DNA of 64,000 bases from Youxingia wuxianensis (GTDB lineage: Bacteria > Bacillota > Clostridia > Oscillospirales > Ruminococcaceae). Below the pieces are notes generated by a model. It searched no databases, was not told the origin of the DNA, and worked only from the letters and a program-made list of their open reading frames with translations. Of the stretch, positions 43,723 through 51,857 are shown in pieces. Position 1 is the first letter of the stretch, and every line of letters begins with the position of its first letter. Where the stretch lies: the NCBI RefSeq assembly GCF_014385085.1, contig NZ_JACRTD010000008.1, positions 62,001 to 126,000 on the forward strand. The letters run 5' to 3'. A program made the position numbers and the translations under genes.

Positions 43723-44414
43723 ACTTCCACCTCCTTGGGCTGACCGCTTTTGAAGGCGGAACTGCCCGCCGGGTTGCAGAGCAAGATTTTGCGTTCGGTC
43801 TTGAACTCTGCGCCGATGAAGCCCAGGCGGAGAAGGAAGCAGCGGAATGCGTACTTGTCATTGTCCGTTTCCTTTTCCTTTGCCACCACTCGCTTTGCGT
43901 TCCGTGCCATTTCGCACAGCTTGCAAATGAAGGTGTCATAGGCTTTCAGTTCCTCTGGAGTAGGCACTGCCGGAAACCAGGGGAAGGAAACTTTCTCGTC
44001 CGTGACCTCAATTGGAAGGTCATCCACACCCAGAGCCTTTTTGATGAGGTTGCCCTTGGCTGCGATGAGTGCCTTGAGGTTTTCCAGATTGCTTTCGGTG
44101 AAAAGGCTGCGGGGCATGGAAATGCAGATGCCGCAGGCTTCGTCCGCTTCCACATCTTCGTTGGCATCGTCTGCGATGCAGTCTGCCAGAGGGTCTTCAG
44201 CCTGGAAGCCCTTCTCACGCAGGAAGTGGATGAGCGGTGCGGCGGTGCTGTTGTCCTCGATGGTGACCTTGCCGTCCACACTGACGGTGAAACCGCCGAT
44301 CTGGTAGGCAAAACCGGGTGCGCCGAGGTATTTGGCTTTTTCACCGGTGTGTTCAGCAATGGCTGCGACCAGTTGCTTGCGGTCGGAACCGCTGACGTTG
44401 TAGTTGATAATCAT
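43713..44414 (-). CDS. Phage protein often labelled 'virulence protein'
   Basis: 233 residues. MIINYNVSGSDRKQLVAAI, GFAYQIGGFTVSVDGKVTIE and a C-terminal RCFLLRLGFIGAEFKTERKI and LCNPAGSSAFKSG resemble a conserved Firmicutes phage family annotated as virulence-related without evidence. GGAGGTCACACA precedes the ATG. A short relic of the FR(G/A)NM tail (LLFGFRANM) lies 20-50 bases upstream. Function unknown. Confidence 0.75.
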   Translation of the reverse strand: MIINYNVSGSDRKQLVAAIAEHTGEKAKYLGAPGFAYQIGGFTVSVDGKVTIEDNSTAAPLIHFLREKGFQAEDPLADCIADDANEDVEADEACGICISMPRSLFTESNLENLKALIAAKGNLIKKALGVDDLPIEVTDEKVSFPWFPAVPTPEELKAYDTFICKLCEMARNAKRVVAKEKETDNDKYAFRCFLLRLGFIGAEFKTERKILLCNPAGSSAFKSGQPKEVEVCE

Positions 44415-44505
44415 ATTGTGTGACCTCCTTTAAATTTGGTAGTCACATATTCGCTCTAAAACCGAATAATAGCAAGGCCTATAACCACAGAATAGTGTCA
44501 AATTA

Positions 44506-46410
44506 TCAGCCCTCGGATTGTGTACAGTACACGATGCCGGACAGCACAAAAACCACGCAAGGAAGTGCGACACCGTTGCCCCACATTTTATATTCTGCGG
44601 CATCCGAATGGGGGGCGCGCAGCCACTTGGCAATCTGCTTCAGAGACTTAGGCTTTGTGGAACTGCCCACGATCCTGCGATGGGTTTCAAACACATCGTA
44701 CCAATAACGGATATCCTCCATCGTAGGTTCGGCAATGCCCAAGTCATCGCACCACCAGTCTGGGAATCCCTGCAGTCTGGCACACTCTGTAGGAGTGAGC
44801 CTACGGACGGTGTACCCACTCTGAATAGCACCGGGACCTTTGGCAACGAGAGTGGGCTGAAGTTCCTCCTCAAAGGTAGGAGCGAACTTGGCGTTCTTGC
44901 CCTGGTTGAAAGTGTCCCTGCCGATGCCATAGCAAACGGCGGTTGGGTCTTTATAATCACGGGCAAGCACTGTAGGAGCCTTATCCTCGGCAACCTGGGT
45001 GAAGCTACCTGTGGTCATGGCGTATACGGCATGGCGGTCGACCGTATTGAGAGTAAAACTGACATCCTCATTGATGCCATCACCCTGGGGACCATTTTTA
45101 CCATTGCGACCGATCATAGAACCCTGGATGGCATAACTTTCCACCACAGCAATGCCGCCCTGGTTACAGCCGGGGTTGCCGCCATTGCCGTCTATGGTGC
45201 GAGATGTTTCGGCCTCATAGATTCCGCTGTGAGGATTGTCCGATTTCATAGCATTGCTTTCTTTTGAGCAAATACCATAAGCCTTCGGCTCAAACAAAGT
45301 CTGGTCATTGTTACAGGAAAGCGTGGCGGATTTATCTGTCTGGATGAGAGGACCCTTGCCGCCACCTTCACAACCAGAGCGAATCTTCATAACAAGCGGC
45401 ACATTTCCACCGCCTGTCCCCATGCGGGAGGTGAGAGTCTGAACCTTGCCGTCCTCGGCAATCTTCACTCTGCTGTCGGTTGGATGGTTTTCCAAGGCGA
45501 CTGCTGCAGGAACAACACCCGCTCGGAGCGTAGGCGAGGTTTCTTCCTCATAGCCAATGCTACGACTCTTGGCAGAATGCTCGGTGCAGAACCCTGCTGA
45601 TTCCAGAACGCACGGAGGATGGTGAGCTTCGGCGCGGAGCGTGGCGGTTACATCATCCGTCACGTCCATACGCTGACCGCCCTGGTCATTTAAGCAGCGG
45701 CTTGCTGTTCCAGTGCGATCCGCAGCACTTCCGGCAGTTCTTTGCCACGAGCGGAAGCTCTCCGCAGAATACCCAGACAAGCCTTCGGACTTAAAAAGTA
45801 TGTCGAAGGCACGCCCACCTGCAAAATCTGCGACAAGGTAGATGCGTTTTCTTCGTTGGGGAACTCCCCAGAATTGAGCATCGAGAACTCGGTAAGCAAC
45901 GCTCCATCCGTCTCCCATGTAGCAGTCGGCATAGGGCCATCGGTTTTTCTCAGGCATAGGCACCTGGGTGTCCGGCTCTGCGACGCCGATGACCGCTTCG
46001 AGGACTGCCTTGAAGTCTTCACCGCCGTTTGAGGAGAAGGCGCCGGGGACATTCTCCCACACGATGTATTTTGGATATTTGCCATTGGTGGCACACCTCA
46101 TTTCCTTAATGATACGGATGGCTTGATAGAACAGTACGGACTGTTGCCCCTCCAATCCGGCTCTGCGTCCGGCAACAGACATATCCGTGCAAGGTGAGCC
46201 GAAGGTGATAATGTCCACGGGTTCGATCTTCCCGCCATCCATCTGGGAGATGTCGCCGTAATGTTTCATAAATGGCAGTCGTTTGGTGGTGACCCGAATG
46301 GGAAACGGCTCGATCTCCGATGCCCACACAGGTGTGATGCCGGAAATCAAGCCGCCCAAAGGAAAACCGCCGGAACCGTCAAAGAGACTGCCCAGGGTCA
46401 AATTATTCAT
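44506..46410 (-). CDS. DNA (cytosine-5) methyltransferase with repeated middle region
   Basis: 634 residues, far longer than a usual 330-420. Motif I: GSLFDGSGGFPLGG. Motif IV: GSPCTDMSVAG (catalytic Cys). Motif VI: WENVPGAF. Motif VIII: QRRKRIYLVADF. Motif IX-X: LTPTECARLQGFPDWW and MWGNGVALP. Between VIII and IX (residues 252-531) eight imperfect units of the form (D/E)xx(S/A)xTL-x(8-20)-V occur. It would protect phage DNA or alter specificity. It overlaps the ParB-methylase gene and lies in the modification block next to a SAM synthetase homologue. Confidence 0.88.
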   Translation of the reverse strand: MNNLTLGSLFDGSGGFPLGGLISGITPVWASEIEPFPIRVTTKRLPFMKHYGDISQMDGGKIEPVDIITFGSPCTDMSVAGRRAGLEGQQSVLFYQAIRIIKEMRCATNGKYPKYIVWENVPGAFSSNGGEDFKAVLEAVIGVAEPDTQVPMPEKNRWPYADCYMGDGWSVAYRVLDAQFWGVPQRRKRIYLVADFAGGRAFDILFKSEGLSGYSAESFRSWQRTAGSAADRTGTASRCLNDQGGQRMDVTDDVTATLRAEAHHPPCVLESAGFCTEHSAKSRSIGYEEETSPTLRAGVVPAAVALENHPTDSRVKIAEDGKVQTLTSRMGTGGGNVPLVMKIRSGCEGGGKGPLIQTDKSATLSCNNDQTLFEPKAYGICSKESNAMKSDNPHSGIYEAETSRTIDGNGGNPGCNQGGIAVVESYAIQGSMIGRNGKNGPQGDGINEDVSFTLNTVDRHAVYAMTTGSFTQVAEDKAPTVLARDYKDPTAVCYGIGRDTFNQGKNAKFAPTFEEELQPTLVAKGPGAIQSGYTVRRLTPTECARLQGFPDWWCDDLGIAEPTMEDIRYWYDVFETHRRIVGSSTKPKSLKQIAKWLRAPHSDAAEYKMWGNGVALPCVVFVLSGIVYCTQSEG

Positions 46411-47638
46411 GTTGTACCTCCACTTCGGAGTATTTGTAAGTCAGACCCTCACGCTGCACAGTAACACCGTCTGCACTGCCGATCTGCTCGATATACCGCT
46501 TCACGATTACATCGCAGAACTTTTCATCCAGTTCCACGGTGTAGCAGATGCGGTCGGTTTGCTCACAGGCAATCAGCGTAGAGCCTGAACCGCCGAAGGG
46601 GTCGAGTACCACGCTGTTGCTCATGGAAGAATTCATAATGGGATACGCCAGAAGCGGGATCGGCTTCATGGTCGGATGGTCACCATTCTTCTTGGGCTTG
46701 TCAAATTCCCAGATGGTGGTTTCCTTCCTGCCGGTGTACCACTGGTGCTTACCGTTTTTCTTCCAACCGTACAGACAGGGTTCGTGCTGCCACTGGTAAG
46801 GAGAGCGCCCCAGGACAAGGGACTGCTTTTTCCAGATGCAACAGCCAGACAAATAAAAACCCGCATCGGCAAAAGCCCTGCGGAAGTTCAAACCCTCGGT
46901 GTCCGCGTGGAACACATAGATGGAAGCATCATCCGCCATTGCGGAGTGCATCTGCGTGTACGCATCCAGAAGGAAGTTATAAAAGGCATCATCTGCCATG
47001 TTGTCGTTTTTGATTTTGCCTGCGCTGCCTTCGTAGTTGACGTTGTACGGAGGGTCGGTAATGACCAGGTTCGCTTTGGTACTGCCCATCAGAAGGTCAT
47101 AGGTTTCAGCCTTGGTGCTGTCACCGCAAATCAGACGGTGGCGACCGAGCATCCAAATATCACCGGGCTTGGTCATGGTGGGCTTTTCCAGTTCAGCGCC
47201 TACATCGAAATCATCATCTTTGACACCGTCCTTGAGGGTATCCTTGAACAGATCATCGATCTCGGCAGGCTCGAAGCCAGTGAAGGACACATCGAAGTCA
47301 GCACCCTGCAGGTCAGCAATGAGCAGAGCAAGTTTATCCTTGTCCCAATCACCGCTGATTTTGTTAAGGGCAATGTTGAGGGCTTTTTCCTTGTCCTCGT
47401 CCATCTCCACCACAACGCAGTCCACTTCGGTCATACCCATATCCATCAGAACCTTCAGACGCTGATGACCGCCAACCACACGGCCGGTAGCCTTGTTCCA
47501 GATGACGGGTTCGACATAGCCGAACTGTTCAATAGAGCGTTTCAGCTTTTCATATTCCGCATCACCGGGCTTGAGGTCTTTGCGGGGGTTATAGTCGGCA
47601 GGCAGAAGGTCTGCCGTATTTTTCTTTTCAATCAGCAT
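46403..47638 (-). CDS. ParB-like/DNA methylase fusion (beta-class N4/N6)
   Basis: 411 residues. Residues 1-110 form a ParB/Srx N-terminal domain (NPRKDLKPGDAEYEKLKRSI, GHQRLKVL). The rest is an amino-methyltransferase with DPPYNVNYEG first and LDPFGGSGSTLIACEQ later, the order of beta-class enzymes. Fusions of this kind are widespread in Clostridia phages and methylate adenine or N4-cytosine. Start at 47638 overlaps the SAM synthetase gene end. Confidence 0.9.
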   Translation of the reverse strand: MLIEKKNTADLLPADYNPRKDLKPGDAEYEKLKRSIEQFGYVEPVIWNKATGRVVGGHQRLKVLMDMGMTEVDCVVVEMDEDKEKALNIALNKISGDWDKDKLALLIADLQGADFDVSFTGFEPAEIDDLFKDTLKDGVKDDDFDVGAELEKPTMTKPGDIWMLGRHRLICGDSTKAETYDLLMGSTKANLVITDPPYNVNYEGSAGKIKNDNMADDAFYNFLLDAYTQMHSAMADDASIYVFHADTEGLNFRRAFADAGFYLSGCCIWKKQSLVLGRSPYQWQHEPCLYGWKKNGKHQWYTGRKETTIWEFDKPKKNGDHPTMKPIPLLAYPIMNSSMSNSVVLDPFGGSGSTLIACEQTDRICYTVELDEKFCDVIVKRYIEQIGSADGVTVQREGLTYKYSEVEVQHE

Positions 47639-48417
47639 ACCAGACCCCACTCGGCAAACTTCTCGAACCCGCCAACGGATTCGATATAGGCTCTTGCCGT
47701 TTCCACAATTTCAGAATAAGGAATGCCGTCCACGGTCTCATCACCGATGGCGCAGCACATTTCCACAGGTTCACGGGTTTTCTGCGCCTTGAGCCAAGCA
47801 TAGATATTTACGCTGACATCAGCCTTGGAGAGGTCTTTGCCGTGGAGACCACCGCCTGTTACGGAGTCAGCCATATCACTGCCCAACTTGCGGTTGGTAG
47901 CACCGGTGTCCACATCCGTGCCACCAGTCCAGTCACCGAGCGGATTGATTTCTGCCAAAGGCCACAAAGGCAGAAGTTCGCTGTGGGATACATTGCTCTG
48001 GCAGACGATAGCGCGGTGACCATCAATGATGTATTTGCCGTCAAAGGGGTACTCTTCGTACATTTTTCTGACGCCGGAAGCGAGACTTTTCTGCTCGGCA
48101 GTTACAGGCACACCCTTAAAGATGCCGTTGTCGCCACAGCGGATAGCGCCACTCTGATTTCGGGAGAGGTGGACATCCTGGGGAACTTCGGAGTAGTCAA
48201 CATTAAGGAAGCCTGCGATGCGGTGAACGGCAGCAGTCACATCATCAATGGAAAGCTGCACGGAAGTCTCTGCGATGATATGGCAGGTTCCGTGACCGAT
48301 GAGAACTTCCACTGCGATGCGAGGGTTTCTCTCGGATTTATATGCCAGGTCAACGAGTGCCCCGGCAATGCGGTCGGCAATCTTATCGGGATGGGCGGGA
48401 TTTACTTTTTCAAACAT
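47632..48417 (-). CDS. Phage S-adenosylmethionine synthetase homologue, shortened
   Basis: 261 residues against about 390 in cellular MetK. It keeps HPDKIADRIAGALVD (ATP loop), INPLGDWTGGTDVDTGATN and GGGLHGKDLSKADVS, corresponding to MetK's INP-GRF and GGGAFSGKD-KVDRSA blocks. The middle domain is mostly lost. It lies directly upstream of two DNA methylases, so it may raise SAM for DNA modification, or may be a divergent enzyme. Start MFEKVN at 48417; overlaps the small terminase stop region. Confidence 0.82.
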   Translation of the reverse strand: MFEKVNPAHPDKIADRIAGALVDLAYKSERNPRIAVEVLIGHGTCHIIAETSVQLSIDDVTAAVHRIAGFLNVDYSEVPQDVHLSRNQSGAIRCGDNGIFKGVPVTAEQKSLASGVRKMYEEYPFDGKYIIDGHRAIVCQSNVSHSELLPLWPLAEINPLGDWTGGTDVDTGATNRKLGSDMADSVTGGGLHGKDLSKADVSVNIYAWLKAQKTREPVEMCCAIGDETVDGIPYSEIVETARAYIESVGGFEKFAEWGLVC

Positions 48418-48419
48418 AA

Positions 48420-48965
48420 TCAACCGTTTCCTTTCCTTGCACGAAGCAATCGTTCCATAACATCATCCTGGGGATTTGCACCGTTATATTCGCCGGTGCA
48501 GTTCTCACGGACGATCTGGTAAATTTCCGACCACAGGCGATTTGCCTGGGTCATGTATGTGTTTGCGATAGCCACATAGGGTGACTGGATTGCTGCACCC
48601 GTGGTGGGGTGCTTTGCCAGAAAGCCCAACTCACTGGTGAGGGACTCACACTGAATCCATCTGGCGCTTGCCATAGCGAAGCGTTCAATGAGCTGCGGAG
48701 AAATGATGGCAGCGCATCCACGGTCGGACAGCCACTTCCATACATTTTCATAAATCTCGGCAGCACAGAGCGTAGAGCCGTCTTTCTGTTTTGCGGAAAG
48801 GAACTCGGAGGGCTTGGGCATCGGCTGCCCCTCCAGATCAGCCGCGCTGTCTTTGAAATCAATTACAGTCAGCGGTCGCTTGCCAGGGTTGCCATCCGCA
48901 ATCTTGTCCGCAATCGGCTTTTTCGGTCTGCCACCGGAGCCGGGTTTTGGTCCTCTCTGACCCAT
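48420..48965 (-). CDS. Small terminase subunit (P27 family)
   Basis: 181 residues. MGQRGPKPGSGGRPKKP (basic N-terminus), PSEFLSAKQKDGSTLCAAEI and MTQANRLWSEIYQIV match phage terminase small subunit P27-like proteins that bind packaging sites. GGAGGTG precedes the ATG. In this phage it is separated from the large subunit by about 5.8 kb containing the modification block. Confidence 0.88.
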   Translation of the reverse strand: MGQRGPKPGSGGRPKKPIADKIADGNPGKRPLTVIDFKDSAADLEGQPMPKPSEFLSAKQKDGSTLCAAEIYENVWKWLSDRGCAAIISPQLIERFAMASARWIQCESLTSELGFLAKHPTTGAAIQSPYVAIANTYMTQANRLWSEIYQIVRENCTGEYNGANPQDDVMERLLRARKGNG

Positions 48966-49086
48966 ATTCTTCACACCTCCTTCATGCCGGGGTCTATTCC
49001 CCCGAAAACTTATGCGATTTTCCACACGGACTCCCAGGCCCGTTGCACGGGATAAAGGTCCCGGAGATTTGACCGCCCCTACCGGG

Positions 49087-49446
49087 TCACTGATTATGCC
49101 AACGATCACCACGCTCGGCATGGATTCTGGCGTGGCAGGACTTACAAAGGGCAATCAAATTATCTCTTGCGTGAGTGCCGCCCTCGGATAAAGGCACCTT
49201 GTGGTGGACTTCCTCGGTCGCAACCAGTCGGCCGTCCTTCTGGCACACCTCACACAAAGGATGCTGCTGCACATAGCTGTCACGGATACGCTTCCAGGCC
49301 CGTCCGTATCTACGGCGTACAGCAGGGTCTCTGTCGTACTTCTCGTAGCGTTTGGCTTCAGCCTTTGCGTGTTCCTCACAGAACCTGCCATCCGTTAGCT
49401 TGGGACAGCCGGGGTAAGAACACGGACGCTTCGGTTTCTTCGGCAT
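49087..49446 (-). CDS. HNH endonuclease
   Basis: 119 residues. Zinc Cys pairs (CSYPGCPK, CEVCQKDG, CKSCH) frame VHHKVPLSEGG (HNH core) and ARDNLIALCKSC. HNH proteins next to terminase stimulate cos cleavage in HK97-like phages. GGAGGTG precedes the ATG. The 120-base gap between it and the small terminase may hold the cos site. Confidence 0.9.
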   Translation of the reverse strand: MPKKPKRPCSYPGCPKLTDGRFCEEHAKAEAKRYEKYDRDPAVRRRYGRAWKRIRDSYVQQHPLCEVCQKDGRLVATEEVHHKVPLSEGGTHARDNLIALCKSCHARIHAERGDRWHNQ

Positions 49447-49569
49447 CGTTTCACCTCCTTGGGGCATACAAAAAGCCCCACGGGATTGCTCCCATGAGGC
49501 TCTCTGTGCAGTCTTTCATGATACTATTATACAACGCCGTAACGGAAAAAGCGTCCACGATATTACTCA

Positions 49570-50031
49570 TCACTTGCCATACAGAAGCAGGGCCAGATGC
49601 TGAACAGCACGGTTCTTTTTGTTGTATGCGGAAGACCGCTCGATGTTGAAGTGGTCACAGATGTCGTAAACGGCATCGGTTTGACGCTCGTCCTCGTTCC
49701 AGTAGAAGGTCTGCAGGACATAGCGTTCATCCTCGGACAGTGCCATCCACGCCGGTTTGAACCAGTCCATGTACTCAACAGCCTGTCTGTACCGCTCCTT
49801 CAGCACATCGATTTCATCAATGGCTGCGATGATGCGGTTTTCATTTGCCTGCGGATTATGGGGACCTTTCGGCATATCCGAGAGGACGGGACTGCCAACA
49901 GAGGACATTCTGTCATGGACGGTATCGATCTCCTCATCGGTGTGGTCAATGATGTACTGCATACTGCCATAATCCTTCAATGCATTGATGGCAGCGCCGC
50001 GTTTGTCCAAATAGTGCCAGATAATATTCAT
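49570..50031 (-). CDS. ArpU/DUF1492-like late regulator
   Basis: 153 residues from the ATG at 50031 with GGAGG upstream. A helical N-terminus (DKRGAAINALKDYGSMQYII) and a C-terminal sigma-4-like HTH (AVYDICDHFNIERSSAYNKK) resemble late transcription activators of Gram-positive phages. Location just before HNH and terminase fits control of late genes. Confidence 0.75.
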   Translation of the reverse strand: MNIIWHYLDKRGAAINALKDYGSMQYIIDHTDEEIDTVHDRMSSVGSPVLSDMPKGPHNPQANENRIIAAIDEIDVLKERYRQAVEYMDWFKPAWMALSEDERYVLQTFYWNEDERQTDAVYDICDHFNIERSSAYNKKNRAVQHLALLLYGK

Positions 50032-50088
50032 ATTCGTACCTCCGAAATGTTGTGATCCTCGGATTGGCACGGATTTTCATAGATTGAC

Positions 50089-51453
50089 TCAGATTTTCAA
50101 GGCCGCTTTTACGGCATCAATCAATGCCGTCTGGGTATGCTCCTTTTGGGAGAGGGCTTTCATGATGCGGTTGTCAATGGTGCCCTTTGTGACGATGTGC
50201 TGAACCACCACGGTTTCGGAGGTCTGACCCTGCCGCCACAGACGGGCTACGGTCTGCTGATACAGTTCCAAACTCCATGTCAGCCCGAACCACACAAGTG
50301 TGGAGCCGCCGGACTGGAGGTTCAAACCGTGTCCTGCCGATGCAGGGTGGATCAGAGCCACCGAGATTTGACCGTTGTTCCATCTACGGATGCTGTCGGA
50401 GTCATCCAGGCGGGAGAACGGAATATGCAGTTTTTTCAGCCGCTCGGATATGCGGGTCAGGTCATGCTTGAACCAGTAGGCCACCAGAACCGGCTTGCCG
50501 TTTGCCGCTTCGATGATGTCCTCAAGAGCATCCAACTTGCGGTCATGGATTTGGATAACCTTACCGCTGTCATCGTAGATCGCGCCGTTTGCCATCTGTG
50601 ACAGCTTGCCGGAAAGGGATGCTGCGTTGGCAGCAGTGATCTCGCCGTCATCCAGGGTCAGAACCAACTCACGCTTCAGTTCATCGTAATGCTCCCGCTC
50701 CTCATCGGAAAGCTGAACCGTGTACTCGCTGTTTACCAGTTCCGGCATCTGCAGGTGGTCAGTGGATTTCATGGAAATGGTGATGTCTGAAATCTGTCTG
50801 TAGATGGCATCCTCCGCATACGGCAGTGGCTTGTAGGAGTAGATGATCTGACCGTTGCGCTTATCCGGCATGAAGTAGTCGGTGCGGTACTTGGTGATGA
50901 ATCGCCCAAGGCGCTGACCCATGTCCAGGATGCGGAACTCTGCCCACAGATCCATCAGGCCGTTGGAGGCGGGAGTGCCGGTCAGTCCAACGATGCGGCT
51001 GACTCTGGGTCTGACTTTCAAGATGGACTTGAACCGCTTTGTGTTGTGGTTCTTGAAGGAGGACAGTTCGTCAATCACAATCATATCGAAGGTGAACGGA
51101 ATGCCGCTTTCCTCCACAAGCCACTGCACATTTTCACGGTTGATGATATAAATATCGGCAGGTCGCATCAGGGCGGCTTTGCGTTCTGCTTCTGTGCCAA
51201 CAGCCACGGAACAGATGAGGTTCTGGAGGTGATCCCACTTATCGACTTCAGCCGTCCATGTATCCCGTGCCACACGCAGCGGTGCGATTACCAGAACTCG
51301 GTGTACTTCGAAGCTGTCAAACAGAAGATTGCCGATGGCCGTGAGGGTGATGCTCGTTTTGCCAAGACCCATGTCCAGAAAGACGGTAGCGATGGGATGG
51401 GTTTCGATGTAGTCGATGGCATAAGCCTGGTAGTCATGCGGTGCGTATCTCAT
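50089..51453 (-). CDS. SNF2-family DEAD/DEAH helicase
   Basis: 454 residues. Motif I: FLDMGLGKTSITL; motif II: IDELSSFKN (DEAH-like DELS); motif III: GLTGTPASNG; motif VI: QTVARLWRQGQT. It is a phage DNA-dependent ATPase of the SNF2 superfamily probably acting in replication or repair. Start at 51453 (AGGGATTC upstream) lies inside the VRR-NUC gene end. Confidence 0.92.
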   Translation of the reverse strand: MRYAPHDYQAYAIDYIETHPIATVFLDMGLGKTSITLTAIGNLLFDSFEVHRVLVIAPLRVARDTWTAEVDKWDHLQNLICSVAVGTEAERKAALMRPADIYIINRENVQWLVEESGIPFTFDMIVIDELSSFKNHNTKRFKSILKVRPRVSRIVGLTGTPASNGLMDLWAEFRILDMGQRLGRFITKYRTDYFMPDKRNGQIIYSYKPLPYAEDAIYRQISDITISMKSTDHLQMPELVNSEYTVQLSDEEREHYDELKRELVLTLDDGEITAANAASLSGKLSQMANGAIYDDSGKVIQIHDRKLDALEDIIEAANGKPVLVAYWFKHDLTRISERLKKLHIPFSRLDDSDSIRRWNNGQISVALIHPASAGHGLNLQSGGSTLVWFGLTWSLELYQQTVARLWRQGQTSETVVVQHIVTKGTIDNRIMKALSQKEHTQTALIDAVKAALKI

Positions 51454-51715
51454 CAAGAATCCCTCCGATCTGCTCTTCGTTATCCAGGACATAGACCCTG
51501 AACCCCAATCTCCGCAAGAGTGCGTGGCGGGAGGTCTGCAATGCCCGTGGCTTTTTCCCTGGGGCCTTTACTTCCACAAAAGCCATACAGCCACCGGGCA
51601 AAAGAACGATTCTGTCCGGCATCCCATCAAATCCAGGAGAAACGAACTTCGGACAGATGCCGCCCTGCTTTTTTACCATCAGCGTTAATTTTTGCTCGAT
51701 TGCTTTTTCTCTCAT
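51434..51715 (-). CDS. VRR-NUC domain nuclease
   Basis: 93 residues. KQGGICPKFVSPGFDGMPDR, LPGGCMAFVEVKAPGKKPRA and RRLGFRVYVLDNEEQ are the PD-(D/E)XK core of the VRR-NUC family. It probably resolves or trims DNA during phage replication. It is paired with the SNF2 helicase as in many siphophages. Confidence 0.9.
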   Translation of the reverse strand: MREKAIEQKLTLMVKKQGGICPKFVSPGFDGMPDRIVLLPGGCMAFVEVKAPGKKPRALQTSRHALLRRLGFRVYVLDNEEQIGGILDEIRTA

Positions 51716-51748
51716 AATGCTTTCTCCATTCGTTTTTCTGACCATGTG

Positions 51749-51845
51749 CAAGGTGTATCAATGTCATTTACTAAACTCTTTCTTATGGTTTTTTCTTGAA
51801 ATTTTCCCTTAAGAGACTTTTTGTAATAGACCTTGATACACCTTG
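51749..51845. repeat. 13-bp inverted repeat between primase and VRR-NUC genes
   Basis: CAAGGTGTATCAA (51749-51761) and TTGATACACCTTG (51833-51845) are perfect inverted copies flanking 71 AT-rich bases. It is the only larger gap inside the replication block. It could be an origin-type element for the primase or an operator; not decided by the sequence. Confidence 0.5.
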
Positions 51846-51857
51846 TCATAGTCCCGG

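Noticed and set aside
48966..49086. cos site between HNH and small terminase
   Set aside because: The position is right but no defined cohesive-end motif can be recognised by eye, so it is not listed as a feature.
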